Notes under the pieces: model-generated
The model's input: the letters and a program-made list of their open reading frames with translations, nothing else
What the model was told of the DNA's origin: nothing
Databases searched by the model: none
Program-made: the position numbers and the translations under genes
NCBI GenBank assembly: GCA_010405405.1
Contig: MU004232.1
Location: 1,073,481 to 1,137,480, forward strand
Source of the DNA: Microthyrium microscopicum
Taxonomy: Eukaryota > Ascomycota > Dothideomycetes > Microthyriales > Microthyriaceae
Direction: 5' to 3'
DNA length: 64,000 bases
In this document: positions 9,808 through 20,429 of the stretch, piece by piece
Layout of the letters: every line of letters begins with the position of its first letter
Numbering within the stretch: position 1 is the stretch's first letter

Positions 9808-12800
9808 CTATACTACCTCTTCACTATCGATAGCGGCCAAGCGACAAGGCTCTACCGCAGTCCAAACTCTCCGACCTCTCGCCGTAACCAAATCATCCAG
9901 CTCCATCTCTTTCTCTTCATCATCATCTCCGGCGCGCACTTCATCCTCCGCAGGCTTCGTCTCTTCCACACTAGCCCCAATCTCAAACTCGCCAGCACAT
10001 AACGCCCTTATCGGCAACTCCACCATCTGTACTCCGCCGGGCTGAAGTACTGCCACTGGACGTTGCAATGCGCCCGTCCATGCCAGTCGCTTGCTGATGT
10101 CCAGGGCAATTTCACGCGGCTGGTCAGCTAAGCTCGGGCGTAATCGTAGCATGGCATAAACTTTCTGTGGCGAGCGGTTACGTAGTACGATACGGAGGGT
10201 GACAAACTCATCCGTGCTAATTTGGAAGGTGCGCTCGCCTACTTGGCTGACAGTATTGCCAAGTGCGGAAAATGAGAAGCTGACGTCTGGCAACCGGAGC
10301 GTGTTTACCATGCGAGGACTTAGGCGAATGCTACGTAAATCAATGAGGCCGCTGCGACCAGATTTGCTGGAGCCGTCGAGGGTTTCGCTCCAGTGGCCGG
10401 TGATTCCTTGGAGGAGCGCTTCACGAAACCAGAAAGTTTCGCGTGCGGCTTGTTCAATGCCAGGAGAGATGCGGCCGGTGGAGACGACGAATTGTCGTTG
10501 ATGAGCCGGGGAGAGCGGTTTAATGCGTCGATGGGGGTCTGCGATATGGATCTTGGGGAGGAGGAATAGTTGGCGGGAGATTTGCCCTGGCTGGATAGAG
10601 TCCGTGGCTTCGCCAAGGCTGTTCATGGAGCCTTGCGCTATATCTTGAGAGCTGGCGAGGCTGACTTGTAGAGGGGAAGGCCAATTGTTCCTGAGATCTA
10701 AGAGCATTAGACAATACTCATCTGCTCCTTTCAGCTCTTTGAGTGTAGAGGCGATGTGAGAGATATGACGACCGCCAGTACTTGGGGTCGAGCTGCTGGA
10801 CATTTCGGGGGAGAGTTTGTTTTGAAGTGTTTCCCATACAAAGTCTTTGGACAGGTTGACAATCTCAAGGCGGTGAACTAAAATGCTGGCATTGACCGTG
10901 ATGGAGATTGGAAACGTGACTTGTCTAGTATAAAAGCTCTGCTCATCTTTAGTGTGAGGTTTGCTCATATTGGCGTAATCGAATTGTATCGAAGCAGAAC
11001 TCAATCCTGCTTTCGCCAGTATTTCGAACTGGAAAGTAGCCGAAGAGTTGGGAGGTATGGAGGTTGGTTGACCAGGAAGAATTGTGAGAGCGGGCAATTT
11101 TGTCAGCTGATATTCAATCTCATACATGTCGGCAGGAGAGATTCCTTTTTGAAGCAATGCATCTTGCATGGCGTCAGCAGCGGTGTCTCGAAAGGAGATA
11201 TGCAGGAAGTCCGCGGGAACAGTGGATGAGGTATTTTGAATGGTCACCGATACTACAGTCTTTTCGCCCTCAAGCAGCATGACTGAAGAGCCAGGTATTG
11301 ACGACTCCGAGACTAATAGAGTTGGCTGATCTGGAATGACATTGAGCGGGATTGTCGCAGGTACTGGGAAGGATCTTTTCGGTCTTTCATTCACAGCCTC
11401 GCCTAGAGACTGTTCCGACAATGGTCGAGAATCGGGTCTTGACGATCTGAAGAGCCCAATGCCTTTGACTTTGATATCCGCGTCTGGTGTCCACGGTTCG
11501 CTAAAAACAGGGAATAGGCGTTCCCTACACCCTTTGACTTTGATAAAGCACCCGTATACATTTACGAGTCCCTCTTCAGGAATAGTGCCAATGAGGGAAA
11601 AGCTTTGGGTACGATAAGGTTTCAAGAAGAAGTTATGCTTGCTGATATCGAGATCGATATCCTCAGCCACCAGTCGCAGAGATTCTATCTCTACTTCAAA
11701 CTCATAAGGATTCTGTAGCGATACAACAAACTCTCTTTCCTCACCGGCTGCGAGTAGATTCGGTAGAGTGGTCGATGTTTGCTTGTCGAGGAATGGATTG
11801 TGGATGAAAGGATCTCTCTTCTCTGGAGCTTCAGCCTTTGCCTTGCCAAGATCTGATCGCTTGTGAGGTCGTAAAACAATTGATGCTGATGAGTCAAGTA
11901 GGTAGAACCCTCGAACGAGAAATTCATCCCAGTATTCAGCTTCGATATCATTTCGTCCTGCCGCTTTGGCTTCTGCAACGGTTCTGAATATGTTGCTTGC
12001 CAGATGCACCTGTTCTTCGCGCGAAAGGTTTACGAGAATGTCGCTGGTTTCCGCGCTAGGCGCTATGCCAGGACCAGCCGTCCTCAGTAAAGTGGAGCTG
12101 TAGTGAAGAATACCATGGTAGTCAGGCAGGGCCTCGCATAGTTGTATGCAAGCGCGAAGCACGTCGGCTTTGATATTGATGTTGCCAAATGATCGAAGAA
12201 CAAAGTTTCCAACTAGCTGTTCTGGTAGGTGTTTGTCTTTATATGTGGATCCATTTGTGAGGCCATTCTGGAGAAACTCGTGGCCTACCGATCGTGTCCA
12301 CTTTGCTTCAGGAATGCCATAAACATGGCAGATAACATTGAGTACATCTTCTACACCTGTCTCGAGTTCCCACTCTGGAACATCACCTGCTCGAGCAATG
12401 GCAGAGAGCCCGGCTGACGGGTGTATACCTGCTTCTGCGGCTCCCGCCATCTTAGCCTGTAAAAGACCAGGTATTAGAACTGCCAGAAAATCTTTCATGA
12501 TCATTGCCTTTTTACGCTGCATTCCCAAGGTTGAGAAGACAGACGCTACACCAGCCAACACCATAGCGTGATCTACTGGAGATAGGTTCATGGTCTCTGC
12601 AGGGGCAAGTAAGGCCCGCCCTAGTATATTCGAGATCTCCCTTCTTGAGGGATAGATACCCAGCCTAGTCAGAGACAGATCCGAGAAAACTGGAAGAGGT
12701 GATCCGGTTACCAGATGTGTAAGGCCCTCTGAGGTCAATAAGCCTCCGGAAACATTGATTACAGAAAGCAGTTTAGCGAGTCGAATTGTACACTCTGAAA

Positions 12801-14205
12801 AGACTAGTTGAGGAACAACATCGCCGGATAATGAAGAAGCAGCCCGGCTGTATATGCTCTGAATCAAATTGGTCATGCTAGGTAGCAAGCTACTAAGCAT
12901 CTTGAAGTGAGTCGTCTTCGCTTGGGGAGTGCTGAATGGAGCAAATGTTATCTCCAATCTGAGGTCCAAATCTCCATTTGTACCGTTTTTGGATGCTGTA
13001 GTAATCTCCGTGCTGGGATAGCACACCGGTGGAACCGGAAACTCTAGACCTGTCCACGCAAGAAGTAGCATGCTGAGTGCCATTAACTCAAGAGCTTTGG
13101 CATGCCACATATGATCACTGAATGATCTGGCTCGAAGTGCACTTTCATTGCACTCTCGCAAGGCTTCATCCCATCGCCCAGCCATTAGGTGAATGGAGGC
13201 CATCACTACACCCACTCGACCTTTACCTTTGTTGCGTGTCTTTTCCGAAAAAGAGTCAGATCCAAACCCGTGAACAGAAACGCGGTCTTTACTGCCATCT
13301 CGTGATGGCATTAAAGATCCAGGTCTTTTTCGTAGCCGGTCAACGGGATTCGGACTCGGACGGATTGGTGGGGATCCACCCATTTCTTCAAACGTCTTTG
13401 CTGGATTTCTGGCTTGTCCAGAGGCATCTGACAAGGCTAGATCTGAGCCATTCTTTGATGGAAATACAGGCATGGACATTCGATGCAAATCCTTATCGAC
13501 GGCGGGGGACTGCGACCTTGACCGGTCACCGGCCATAGAGCTGGTTCTACTCAGAGATGGAGATTCATCCGTGTGCCATTGGGGCTGTAGAGTCTGCGCC
13601 TCTGGAACTGTAGGCGATATGATGGATGGTAGGGCCGCGATTGACTTGGAGTAACTATTGAGTTCTATACAAACAGCAACAGCAAGTCTACGAAGGCAAC
13701 TTTCTAGGTAGGAAGTGCACTCAGGGCCCTGTGGGATAACAATTACATCGTCGCCCGGCTCAGCTCTCTCAATGGTACCGGGTTCGTCAAAGAGAAAGAT
13801 ACGGTGCAGTAGCATGGTTGGATATTGATCACGGACTGAGTCCATGAGGTCTCGAAACTGCTCCTTCCTTTGGCGGGCCGATTCTTTGAGTTCGGAAACG
13901 TCGTCCTGGGAGGTGTATTCTGAGGCATCACCAATACCAATGACCAGCATCGATTCCCGAAAAAGCTCAAAGGGTGCCAGATTTGAATGGGAGTCTGATA
14001 TTGTTGATAGATTAAAGTCAAAAAACATCATCCCTCCTCTAATGGCAGGCGAAGTGGCGTCCTGATCATTTTGAAGTGGAACAGCTGTGTTTTGTATCAA
14101 GTGGGCGTGGAATTCGAGGAATCTAGCTCGCTTGATCCGGCCAACTGGCAGGACCAAAGCGCGCACCCTCGCCGGCGCGAAGGGTGATAGAGGATCGGCT
14201 GACAT
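9808..14205 (-). CDS. TRS120: TRAPP II subunit Trs120 (TRAPPC9 / hypercellular protein HypA)
   Basis: A single uninterrupted 1,465-codon frame. The N-terminus ARVRALVLPVGRIKRARF with FDFNLS and LFRESMLVIGI matches the Trs120/TRAPPC9 family. A TPR-like helical middle (GRWDEALRECNESALRARS) and a long beta-rich C-terminal half with repeated Ig-like segments follow. Residues about 210-320 are Ser/Pro-rich and probably disordered. Trs120 belongs to TRAPP II, the exchange factor for Ypt31/32-type Rab GTPases at the late Golgi. In Aspergillus the homologue hypA is needed for normal hyphal growth. It is unusually intron-free for its size but otherwise ordinary. Confidence 0.9.
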   Translation of the reverse strand: MSADPLSPFAPARVRALVLPVGRIKRARFLEFHAHLIQNTAVPLQNDQDATSPAIRGGMMFFDFNLSTISDSHSNLAPFELFRESMLVIGIGDASEYTSQDDVSELKESARQRKEQFRDLMDSVRDQYPTMLLHRIFLFDEPGTIERAEPGDDVIVIPQGPECTSYLESCLRRLAVAVCIELNSYSKSIAALPSIISPTVPEAQTLQPQWHTDESPSLSRTSSMAGDRSRSQSPAVDKDLHRMSMPVFPSKNGSDLALSDASGQARNPAKTFEEMGGSPPIRPSPNPVDRLRKRPGSLMPSRDGSKDRVSVHGFGSDSFSEKTRNKGKGRVGVVMASIHLMAGRWDEALRECNESALRARSFSDHMWHAKALELMALSMLLLAWTGLEFPVPPVCYPSTEITTASKNGTNGDLDLRLEITFAPFSTPQAKTTHFKMLSSLLPSMTNLIQSIYSRAASSLSGDVVPQLVFSECTIRLAKLLSVINVSGGLLTSEGLTHLVTGSPLPVFSDLSLTRLGIYPSRREISNILGRALLAPAETMNLSPVDHAMVLAGVASVFSTLGMQRKKAMIMKDFLAVLIPGLLQAKMAGAAEAGIHPSAGLSAIARAGDVPEWELETGVEDVLNVICHVYGIPEAKWTRSVGHEFLQNGLTNGSTYKDKHLPEQLVGNFVLRSFGNINIKADVLRACIQLCEALPDYHGILHYSSTLLRTAGPGIAPSAETSDILVNLSREEQVHLASNIFRTVAEAKAAGRNDIEAEYWDEFLVRGFYLLDSSASIVLRPHKRSDLGKAKAEAPEKRDPFIHNPFLDKQTSTTLPNLLAAGEEREFVVSLQNPYEFEVEIESLRLVAEDIDLDISKHNFFLKPYRTQSFSLIGTIPEEGLVNVYGCFIKVKGCRERLFPVFSEPWTPDADIKVKGIGLFRSSRPDSRPLSEQSLGEAVNERPKRSFPVPATIPLNVIPDQPTLLVSESSIPGSSVMLLEGEKTVVSVTIQNTSSTVPADFLHISFRDTAADAMQDALLQKGISPADMYEIEYQLTKLPALTILPGQPTSIPPNSSATFQFEILAKAGLSSASIQFDYANMSKPHTKDEQSFYTRQVTFPISITVNASILVHRLEIVNLSKDFVWETLQNKLSPEMSSSSTPSTGGRHISHIASTLKELKGADEYCLMLLDLRNNWPSPLQVSLASSQDIAQGSMNSLGEATDSIQPGQISRQLFLLPKIHIADPHRRIKPLSPAHQRQFVVSTGRISPGIEQAARETFWFREALLQGITGHWSETLDGSSKSGRSGLIDLRSIRLSPRMVNTLRLPDVSFSFSALGNTVSQVGERTFQISTDEFVTLRIVLRNRSPQKVYAMLRLRPSLADQPREIALDISKRLAWTGALQRPVAVLQPGGVQMVELPIRALCAGEFEIGASVEETKPAEDEVRAGDDDEEKEMELDDLVTARGRRVWTAVEPCRLAAIDSEEVV

Positions 14206-14914
14206 GGCGACATTATCATGCTCGTCGTCAAAAACTCCAATTCATTATTTTTCTTAGGAGAGGTTCCAACAGGGGTGTGAGATATGTTCAGTCGTCCTTG
14301 TCGCTAGGCTTCAGAACTCGTCGCATCTCCAAGCTCTTACAGTATGGATTGGCGCCAGTCGCTTGGGATCGGGTTCAAGCCAGAAAGGTTACAGCTTCGC
14401 TAAAATGGGTAATTTTCACCTTGTCTTGTTGTTGAGATGTTTATGGAGTTGAAAGTGAGATGCACCATGCGCCATGCCTTTCTGAATCCGATAAATCGCC
14501 TATTGGCTACTCAAATTACCCCTGGCTCTAGCACGGCTGCATAATAATCGGTTCCGCCCTTGTGCTCTTTTGCCGTTTGCGATACCTTGCAAAACCATCC
14601 CCATTTTTCCTACATGGCATTCTTATGTGTGTGAGTTGATGGTTTTCGACTGATTAACAGATGAGAAATATACAAGTTAAGGTCTGCTTCTTACGCAGAT
14701 TGATACTGTAGAGCAAGCTAAATCAATGGGTCGGCTATTTTGCGCAGTACTTTTCCTAGTGCCTCGGCGGCCTCGCGACGTCACTTGTAGAGTCTAGGCC
14801 CCTGCTTTATCGCACCGCTATCTCAATTGCCCACCGCTACATCCCTTTCTGTGAGCTATATATCTACCCGTTAGCCCTTCGAGACTCTCCCATGGACTAG
14901 ACTTGAACAAAGAT
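14206..14914. other. Divergent promoter region TRS120 / VPS20
   Basis: About 0.7 kb between divergently transcribed genes. I see no coding signal. Confidence 0.5.
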
Positions 14915-15610
14915 ATGGGGCAAGCCAGCTCCAAGAAGATCACTGCCCAGGATGACGCCATCCTGTCTATGAAGATCCAGCGAGACAAGCTACAGCAGTA
15001 CCAAAAGAAGATAAAACATGTTACCGCACGAGAGACTGAGGTTGCAAAAGAGTGCTTGCGCCGAGGGGACAAGAAGAAGGCACTGGTTGCGCTGAGGAGA
15101 AAGAAATACCAGGAATCTTTATTAGCCAAGACGGACGCACAACTCGAACAGCTCGAGATCCTGGTCAATGATGTTGAGTTTGCGCGGGTCCAGAAAGATG
15201 TCATGTATGGCTTGCAACAAGGAACTTCAGTATTGAAACAAATACATCGAGAGATGGGCGGTGTAGAGGGTGTAGAGAAGCTCTTGGCTGACAATGAGGA
15301 AGCAAGGCTTTATCAGAAGGTATTATCCACACAGAGCCCAAATCTGGCACCTTCGCTAACCCTGTATCAGGAGGTTAACGATCTACTCGCTGGTCGCATG
15401 TCCAATCAGGACGAGGACGAAGTAGAGGATGAACTTGAAGCACTCGAACGAGAAATGAACCCTATCAAAGACGAACCTATCTCCCATCCCGAACTTCCAG
15501 ACGCACCCGCACAAGAGCCCGAACGCAGGGAAAGCCAGAAAGAAAGATGGGAACGACGCGCACGAGAACAGAGAGAACAGAGAGAACCACAAGAGCCACT
15601 ACTTGCATGA
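14915..15610 (+). CDS. VPS20: ESCRT-III subunit Vps20 (CHMP6)
   Basis: The start is ATG 14915, giving MGQASSKKIT, a strong N-myristoylation signal like yeast Vps20. The frame is open upstream of it without another ATG. The Snf7 fold follows: basic first helices (KIQRDKLQQYQKKIKHVT, RRGDKKKALVALRRKK), then acidic C-terminal helices (SNQDEDEVEDELEALE). Vps20 starts ESCRT-III assembly on endosomes by bridging ESCRT-II and Snf7. A 51 nt intron (15320-15370, GTATTA...CTAAC...CAG) is in frame and free of stops. The uninterrupted frame therefore reads through it, adding 17 residues (VLSTQSPNLAPSLTLYQ) that the family lacks. Spliced, the protein is 214 residues. Confidence 0.9.
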   Translation: MGQASSKKITAQDDAILSMKIQRDKLQQYQKKIKHVTARETEVAKECLRRGDKKKALVALRRKKYQESLLAKTDAQLEQLEILVNDVEFARVQKDVMYGLQQGTSVLKQIHREMGGVEGVEKLLADNEEARLYQKVLSTQSPNLAPSLTLYQEVNDLLAGRMSNQDEDEVEDELEALEREMNPIKDEPISHPELPDAPAQEPERRESQKERWERRAREQREQREPQEPLLA

Positions 15611-15791
15611 GCATACGAAGCATTGTTTTATTTGCATGGCGGCCATCATACCCAGAATACGCACAGTTGGCTATTATTTTCTTCAACTATGGAAGAAGCA
15701 CGTCAAGTTTGAATTATAAACACAATACCCAATCAAGATTTTGTCCAGACATCATTTACGCTACCTAATACTCCAATGAATTCATAACGAT

Positions 15792-17745
15792 CTACACAAT
15801 TCCTCGGCGCAAGAATTTGGTTGGAATGTCCACATACTTGGCCCGAATGTATTCCATGACATTCTTTCCAAGTCCATCGTATGTGCTGCTGGCGTTGTAA
15901 CTTCTGTCAAGATGATCGTGGAGAACATAGTGAACTGCTTTGATACCTGGGATTTCAAACCGTCCCACGAGCTTTCCATTGTACTCTGGTCCTAGGAGTG
16001 CCTTCATCTTGGGGATCGTCATAAGGGATCTCAGCCAATCCCACTCATCGTCGCTGCGAACGAAGAAGCCCAAGTTTGCATCAGACGCCTTGTCTCCTGA
16101 GCGACCAAGGACAACCCAGCCTAGAGGTCCTCGGACAACGGGACCGAACGAATCCAGAGCAACAGGCTCTTTCGTCTCGTAAGACCATTGTCGTGTCTCG
16201 TAAAGCCTGACTGATGGGGATGGTGGAATGTCGATGACTTGATTCGATTCGAGCAGATTGACTTGATGGCGAACGACTGCCTGAGGAATCAATGCAGCCC
16301 AGTATTCGAAGAATTCCTTTCCAGCACTTTGTCGCAGATCATTTTCGATTGTTGCTCCAGGGCAGCTTTGCAAAAAGTTTTCCAAACACCAGCGGTTGAA
16401 GCCAGGAATCTCCATGGTGTCCTTGACCACCAATGAACGCTCCTTGGTTTGAGCGAATACGCGATACTCGGCTGTAGCAAAGTTCTGATTCTCAGGATCT
16501 GGTTGCGAATATCCTACAATCTGGAAGTCTAACACTGAGAACTTCTTTGCGTTTTCGCCCATGGAGTACAAGACTTGCTTCTTCGTCCATTCAGCCTTTT
16601 GCTCGATGTCTAGACCGCAGAGATAGTAGGAGATTTGTGCTTGGTATCCGCCGCTTGCTGTGATTCCGACTCTTGTTGTGGTTGGTGGTGGGTTGCCTTT
16701 GATGCCCGTTACTAGCACTCGGTCCTTGCCTTCCTGGGTCATCTTAATTCCTTCAAGAACAGCAACAACGTCTGAGCCGTAGTATTGCGGTCCTTGAATT
16801 TCGTACAGGAGTTGTGACGCCACCGTTCCAACTGAGATCTGGTTCTATGTTAGCATATGATGGCTGTTGATAATTTCTCAGGACTTACTTCACCACCCGT
16901 GCCTGGCTCCTTTATGATAGCAACGGATCCGTCCGGGAATATCTCAGCAATTGGGAACCCAAGGTTTTCGCAACCCTCGAACAAAGTCTTAAATCCGGAG
17001 TAATAACCACCGCAAACATAAGACGAGCACTCAATGAGATGTCCCGCGACAAGCGATCCAGCCATCTGATCAAAGTCTGTATCACGGTTCCAGCCGTGCC
17101 ACCACATAGCAGCTCCAATCGTAGGAGCGGCATCCGCAACACGTCCACAGATGACAATGTCCGCACCGTTTTTGAACGCCTCAGCAATACCCGCACCACC
17201 AAGATAACATCTGGGACCTATCAGCTCTCCGAACACGGGTAGACGTCGTCAAATACTCACTGCGCCGCAACAGGCTCAAAACCCCAATCCTTCAACTCTC
17301 CGCCAAAGCACGTATTCTCAAATTTCTCTCCCTTCGCCAACATTCCATTCACCGTCTCCATAACATCATCACCCGCAATCCACGCCACCTTCAACGTGCT
17401 CTTCTGCTCCTTGATCAATCTTTGGATCTCTTTCGCCAGCTTCTCTGTGTCACTAGCGCCCGCATTCACTGCAACCTTGATGCCCTTCTCTTGAATCAAC
17501 GGGAGCGCGGGTGAGAATGTGGCGAGAAAGGACGGGTCGTAGAGACCGATGCGGTCTTCGTCAGAGATGCCTTTGGCTTTGGACTCGGCTTTGGCCGCGC
17601 CGTGCCAGCCCATTGTGCATTCGGACATCCAGTCGCCAACAATAACGTCGACATCGCATTTTGCCATGGACAGGATGGAGCGTTGGCGGTCGGTGAAACC
17701 ACCGGAGCAGCCGGCAATCCGGATGGGGCGGTTTATTGATGGCAT
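15792..17745 (-). CDS. AtuA-like protein (DUF1446, acyclic terpene utilisation family)
   Basis: Three exons, 17745-17261, 17210-16889 and 16838-15792, with two 50 nt introns, encode 617 residues. The N-terminal part has IRIAGCSGGFTDRQ, VDVIVGDWMSE, QCYLGGAGIAEAFKNGADIV and CGRVADAAPTIGA, all typical of the AtuA/DUF1446 domain. The C-terminal part (GWVVLGRSGDKASDANLGFF) is the AtuA-like ferredoxin-fold module that is often fused to it. Bacterial AtuA lies in a citronellol/geraniol catabolic operon, and its chemistry is poorly defined. The fungal role is unknown, and cytosolic or peroxisomal catabolism is only a guess. No clear peroxisomal C-terminus is seen (ends RRGIV). Confidence 0.85.
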
Positions 17746-18971
17746 ATTGTGCTGTTGTTTGGTGGTTATGTGGTTGGTATATGAGTTATATGGATGAGGT
17801 GGAAACAGCAGTCAAGCTTTCCAAGGTTATTCTTGTGAGGTTGTGATTTTTGAAATGTAAAAACTTGTATTCTTGAGACTATTACATTCACTGGGACTTC
17901 TACATATATATCTAACTCAGGCGGGTATATCGGCAGCTTTGTGAAGTTCCTGTGACCGCGAATGCTGGGCTTTTCTGGTGGGGAAATCGCAAAAGGACCT
18001 CCAGACCTGTTGTTGGATAAGGAGTACCTTTAAAGAAGAGGTGTCGTGATTGTTTTTGAGACTTCTAGACTAGCGAATGGGCATTAGAGTTTCCTACATG
18101 GCGGAAAACGATTACCAGTCACATGCGACATCGCCACATTCATTGTGCAATCGGCCAAACAACGCTGACATCGGGCTTGTAATGACTCTAGGCAGCTTGG
18201 TTTACATTGTTATGGGAGGCCTCTGCTCGAAGTATTGCTTCGCCATTTGCAGGTGTTCTTGGACACGGTCTGGCAAAGGCCCAGCCAAGGAGCAACAAGA
18301 AGATCGGGATAATTCACTATCTCTCAGAGGCTTATGGGAGATCACTTTGCAAGAAATTCTCCTAGCGCCAAAGCTCTTGATCTCCGTATGATCAACTCGA
18401 GTCCTGAAAATTCGTTATCATGAGTGATGAGATGGAAAATCTTCAACAGTGCAGTCACGAAGGTTGGACTGTGAACGACACGGAGGATGCCGAGCAACTC
18501 AACTACCACCTGAAGTTGAGTACTCCGTTCCTCAATCTATCTGGAAATGCTTGAGCCAATCAGAAAGGCAATGGATCGGCATGCATTGCATAATTTCTAG
18601 CCTTGTTAGGTCTAGGAATAATCCGACAGTTGGCTGTTGATGATTGAGAATGCATTAGCTACACCATGTTCCGAAGCTTCGCAATATCCCGATAGACCCT
18701 TGGAGTACATGAGCCTTGTGGATAACACCGAATTCCATCACGAGAAAAATTACTTCGCGACTCTCCGATGACAAACAGAAACCCTATTAACAAGAGAGTA
18801 TTTAAATGGCCTGGAAGCAGCTTTTGACATAATTCATATCCATCTAGCATCACAGTACTACTATACAGCATACTACAACACCAAGCTTCTATCTCATTAC
18901 CTTAACTTGTCTCGAAGGCTGAATCATTTTGAACAAAACTACTACTTCAAGTCCTCGAACTCATCTACACG
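17746..18971. other. Intergenic, about 1.2 kb
   Basis: This lies between divergent genes. A 104-codon frame at 18077-18391 has no recognisable family and no supporting context. I see nothing else. Confidence 0.45.
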
Positions 18972-19931
18972 ATGGGTGACTACGCAGGCAACACTACCAA
19001 TGGAACCGAGAAAACTCTCGAACCTTTCCACATGACAGCCACCGGCTACAACCTCAACTACCTCCCAGAATACATTGCCTCAAGACACGGCTTCTTCAAA
19101 GAGCAAGGCCTCGATGTAACGGTCAACATCCCATCCCCCTGGGACGGTGTCCTCGACTCCCTCCACGACAACTCTGCCATCATGGCCCTCGGCGGCATCT
19201 GGGTGCCCTCCATGTACAAGAAGAACAACGTCCAAGACTACACAGTCTTCGGGCAAATCGCCAACCGCTGCCCTCTCGCTGTCCTACGACGTACCAGCAG
19301 CGAACCCTTCAAAGTTACCGACTTTGCCAAATCTACAGTCCTCATGAAGGGTATTGGCGGTGCTAGTGCAGGTCTCTTCTTCAAGATGTTTTTGCGCGAG
19401 AACGATATCGATGTTGGCGCTGTCACCTACGTACAAGATCTCGATGGCAAGATGCTGGGCGATTTGTTCCAGGGCGGTATGGGAGATTATTTTGTTACAG
19501 ATAATTTGTCTGCGCTTGCAATGGTGGCGCGCAATCCAAAAGTCAGCATTGCCATCTCGATGGTCACGCAGGGGAATATTCCCTGGTCCGTATACTACCG
19601 CGAGACAGCGACCATCACACCAGAAGTGCTGGAGAAGTCACAGCGATTCTTCACTGCGCTGGAGAAGGGCATTGCTTGGGTCATGGAGCGTGATGCTGAA
19701 ACATATCGGGATGAACTTGCAGAGCTGTTTCCAAATGTGCCAGTCGATGTGGCGATCAAAGTTACCAATGGCTTCCGTCGGGATAGCATGTGGACATCCA
19801 CTAGTGTGTGTCCTCAAGGATTTGCCCGCTGGCAGAAGGGCCTTGCGCTTGCTGGTCTTTATCCAGAGCCATTGGACTACAAGTATATGGTCAATGATGG
19901 ACCCGCGTCTGCGGCACGAGCTACAAAATAG
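18972..19931 (+). CDS. NMT1/THI5-like (SsuA-type) substrate-binding fold protein
   Basis: An intronless 319-residue frame starting MGDYAGNTT. The sequence EPFHMTATGYNLNYLPEYIA, HGFFKEQGLDVTV, SPWDGVLDSLHD and MKGIGGASAGLFFKMF follows the periplasmic-binding-protein fold of the NMT1/THI5-like family (ABC nitrate/sulfonate binding proteins). There is no signal peptide, so it is probably cytosolic. The CCCFC-type Cys cluster of true Thi5 thiamine-pyrimidine synthases is absent, so HMP-P synthesis is unlikely. It sits next to a Zn2Cys6 regulator and a Dal5-like carrier, which suggests a role in uptake or use of a nitrogen- or sulfur-bearing compound. The lack of introns and the bacterial-type fold are compatible with old transfer from bacteria, but that is untested. 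Confidence 0.8.
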   Translation: MGDYAGNTTNGTEKTLEPFHMTATGYNLNYLPEYIASRHGFFKEQGLDVTVNIPSPWDGVLDSLHDNSAIMALGGIWVPSMYKKNNVQDYTVFGQIANRCPLAVLRRTSSEPFKVTDFAKSTVLMKGIGGASAGLFFKMFLRENDIDVGAVTYVQDLDGKMLGDLFQGGMGDYFVTDNLSALAMVARNPKVSIAISMVTQGNIPWSVYYRETATITPEVLEKSQRFFTALEKGIAWVMERDAETYRDELAELFPNVPVDVAIKVTNGFRRDSMWTSTSVCPQGFARWQKGLALAGLYPEPLDYKYMVNDGPASAARATK

Positions 19932-20429
19932 AGGCCTTGTTTTGGCTGTTGGTTAGTATCTTTGATAACAAAGGCATGGATTGGGAGTTAAGCATATCGG
20001 TATTTACGTAGGTAGACATTGAATTTCATCTTGCATCTCTTAAAGCTCAAATTTCAAATTCTCAATTGATCAGTTAGTACCTGTTAACACGTCTTTCAGA
20101 GACAAGCTTCATACTAATGTACACTACGCCATAGAATATCTATTAATGTAAATTCTGGCCCTCCGCATACTGAGCAGTCAGTGCTTCTCAATCCAAGGAG
20201 GTGGACAATGAGTGAAGTGACCTACAACGACGAAGAGTAAAAAAAAACAATTGTAGCTTTCTCGGCACTGTAAAAGAGTCACGCTTACAGCTCAGATATC
20301 GTCAATGTAAGAGTTGGAGACTAAGATCAAAAGAAGGAATTGTTCATAGCATTATTTTCATTATCTGCTTACGCCAATCCAGAATATGACAGAGTATGCG
20401 TAGCGGCCATTAGTATTGAATGCAATGAA
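19932..20429. other. Intergenic between convergent genes
   Basis: About 0.5 kb of AT-rich sequence, including an A8 run near 20241. It presumably carries both 3' UTRs. Confidence 0.45.

Noticed and set aside
14340-14400. tRNA-like A-box and B-box words (TGGCGCCAGTCG, GGTTCAAGCC)
   Set aside because: The two are too close together and there is no acceptor-stem pairing, so no tRNA is supported.
18077-18391. 104-codon plus-strand frame
   Set aside because: It has no similarity that I recognise, no promoter or splice context, and lies in a divergent intergenic region.
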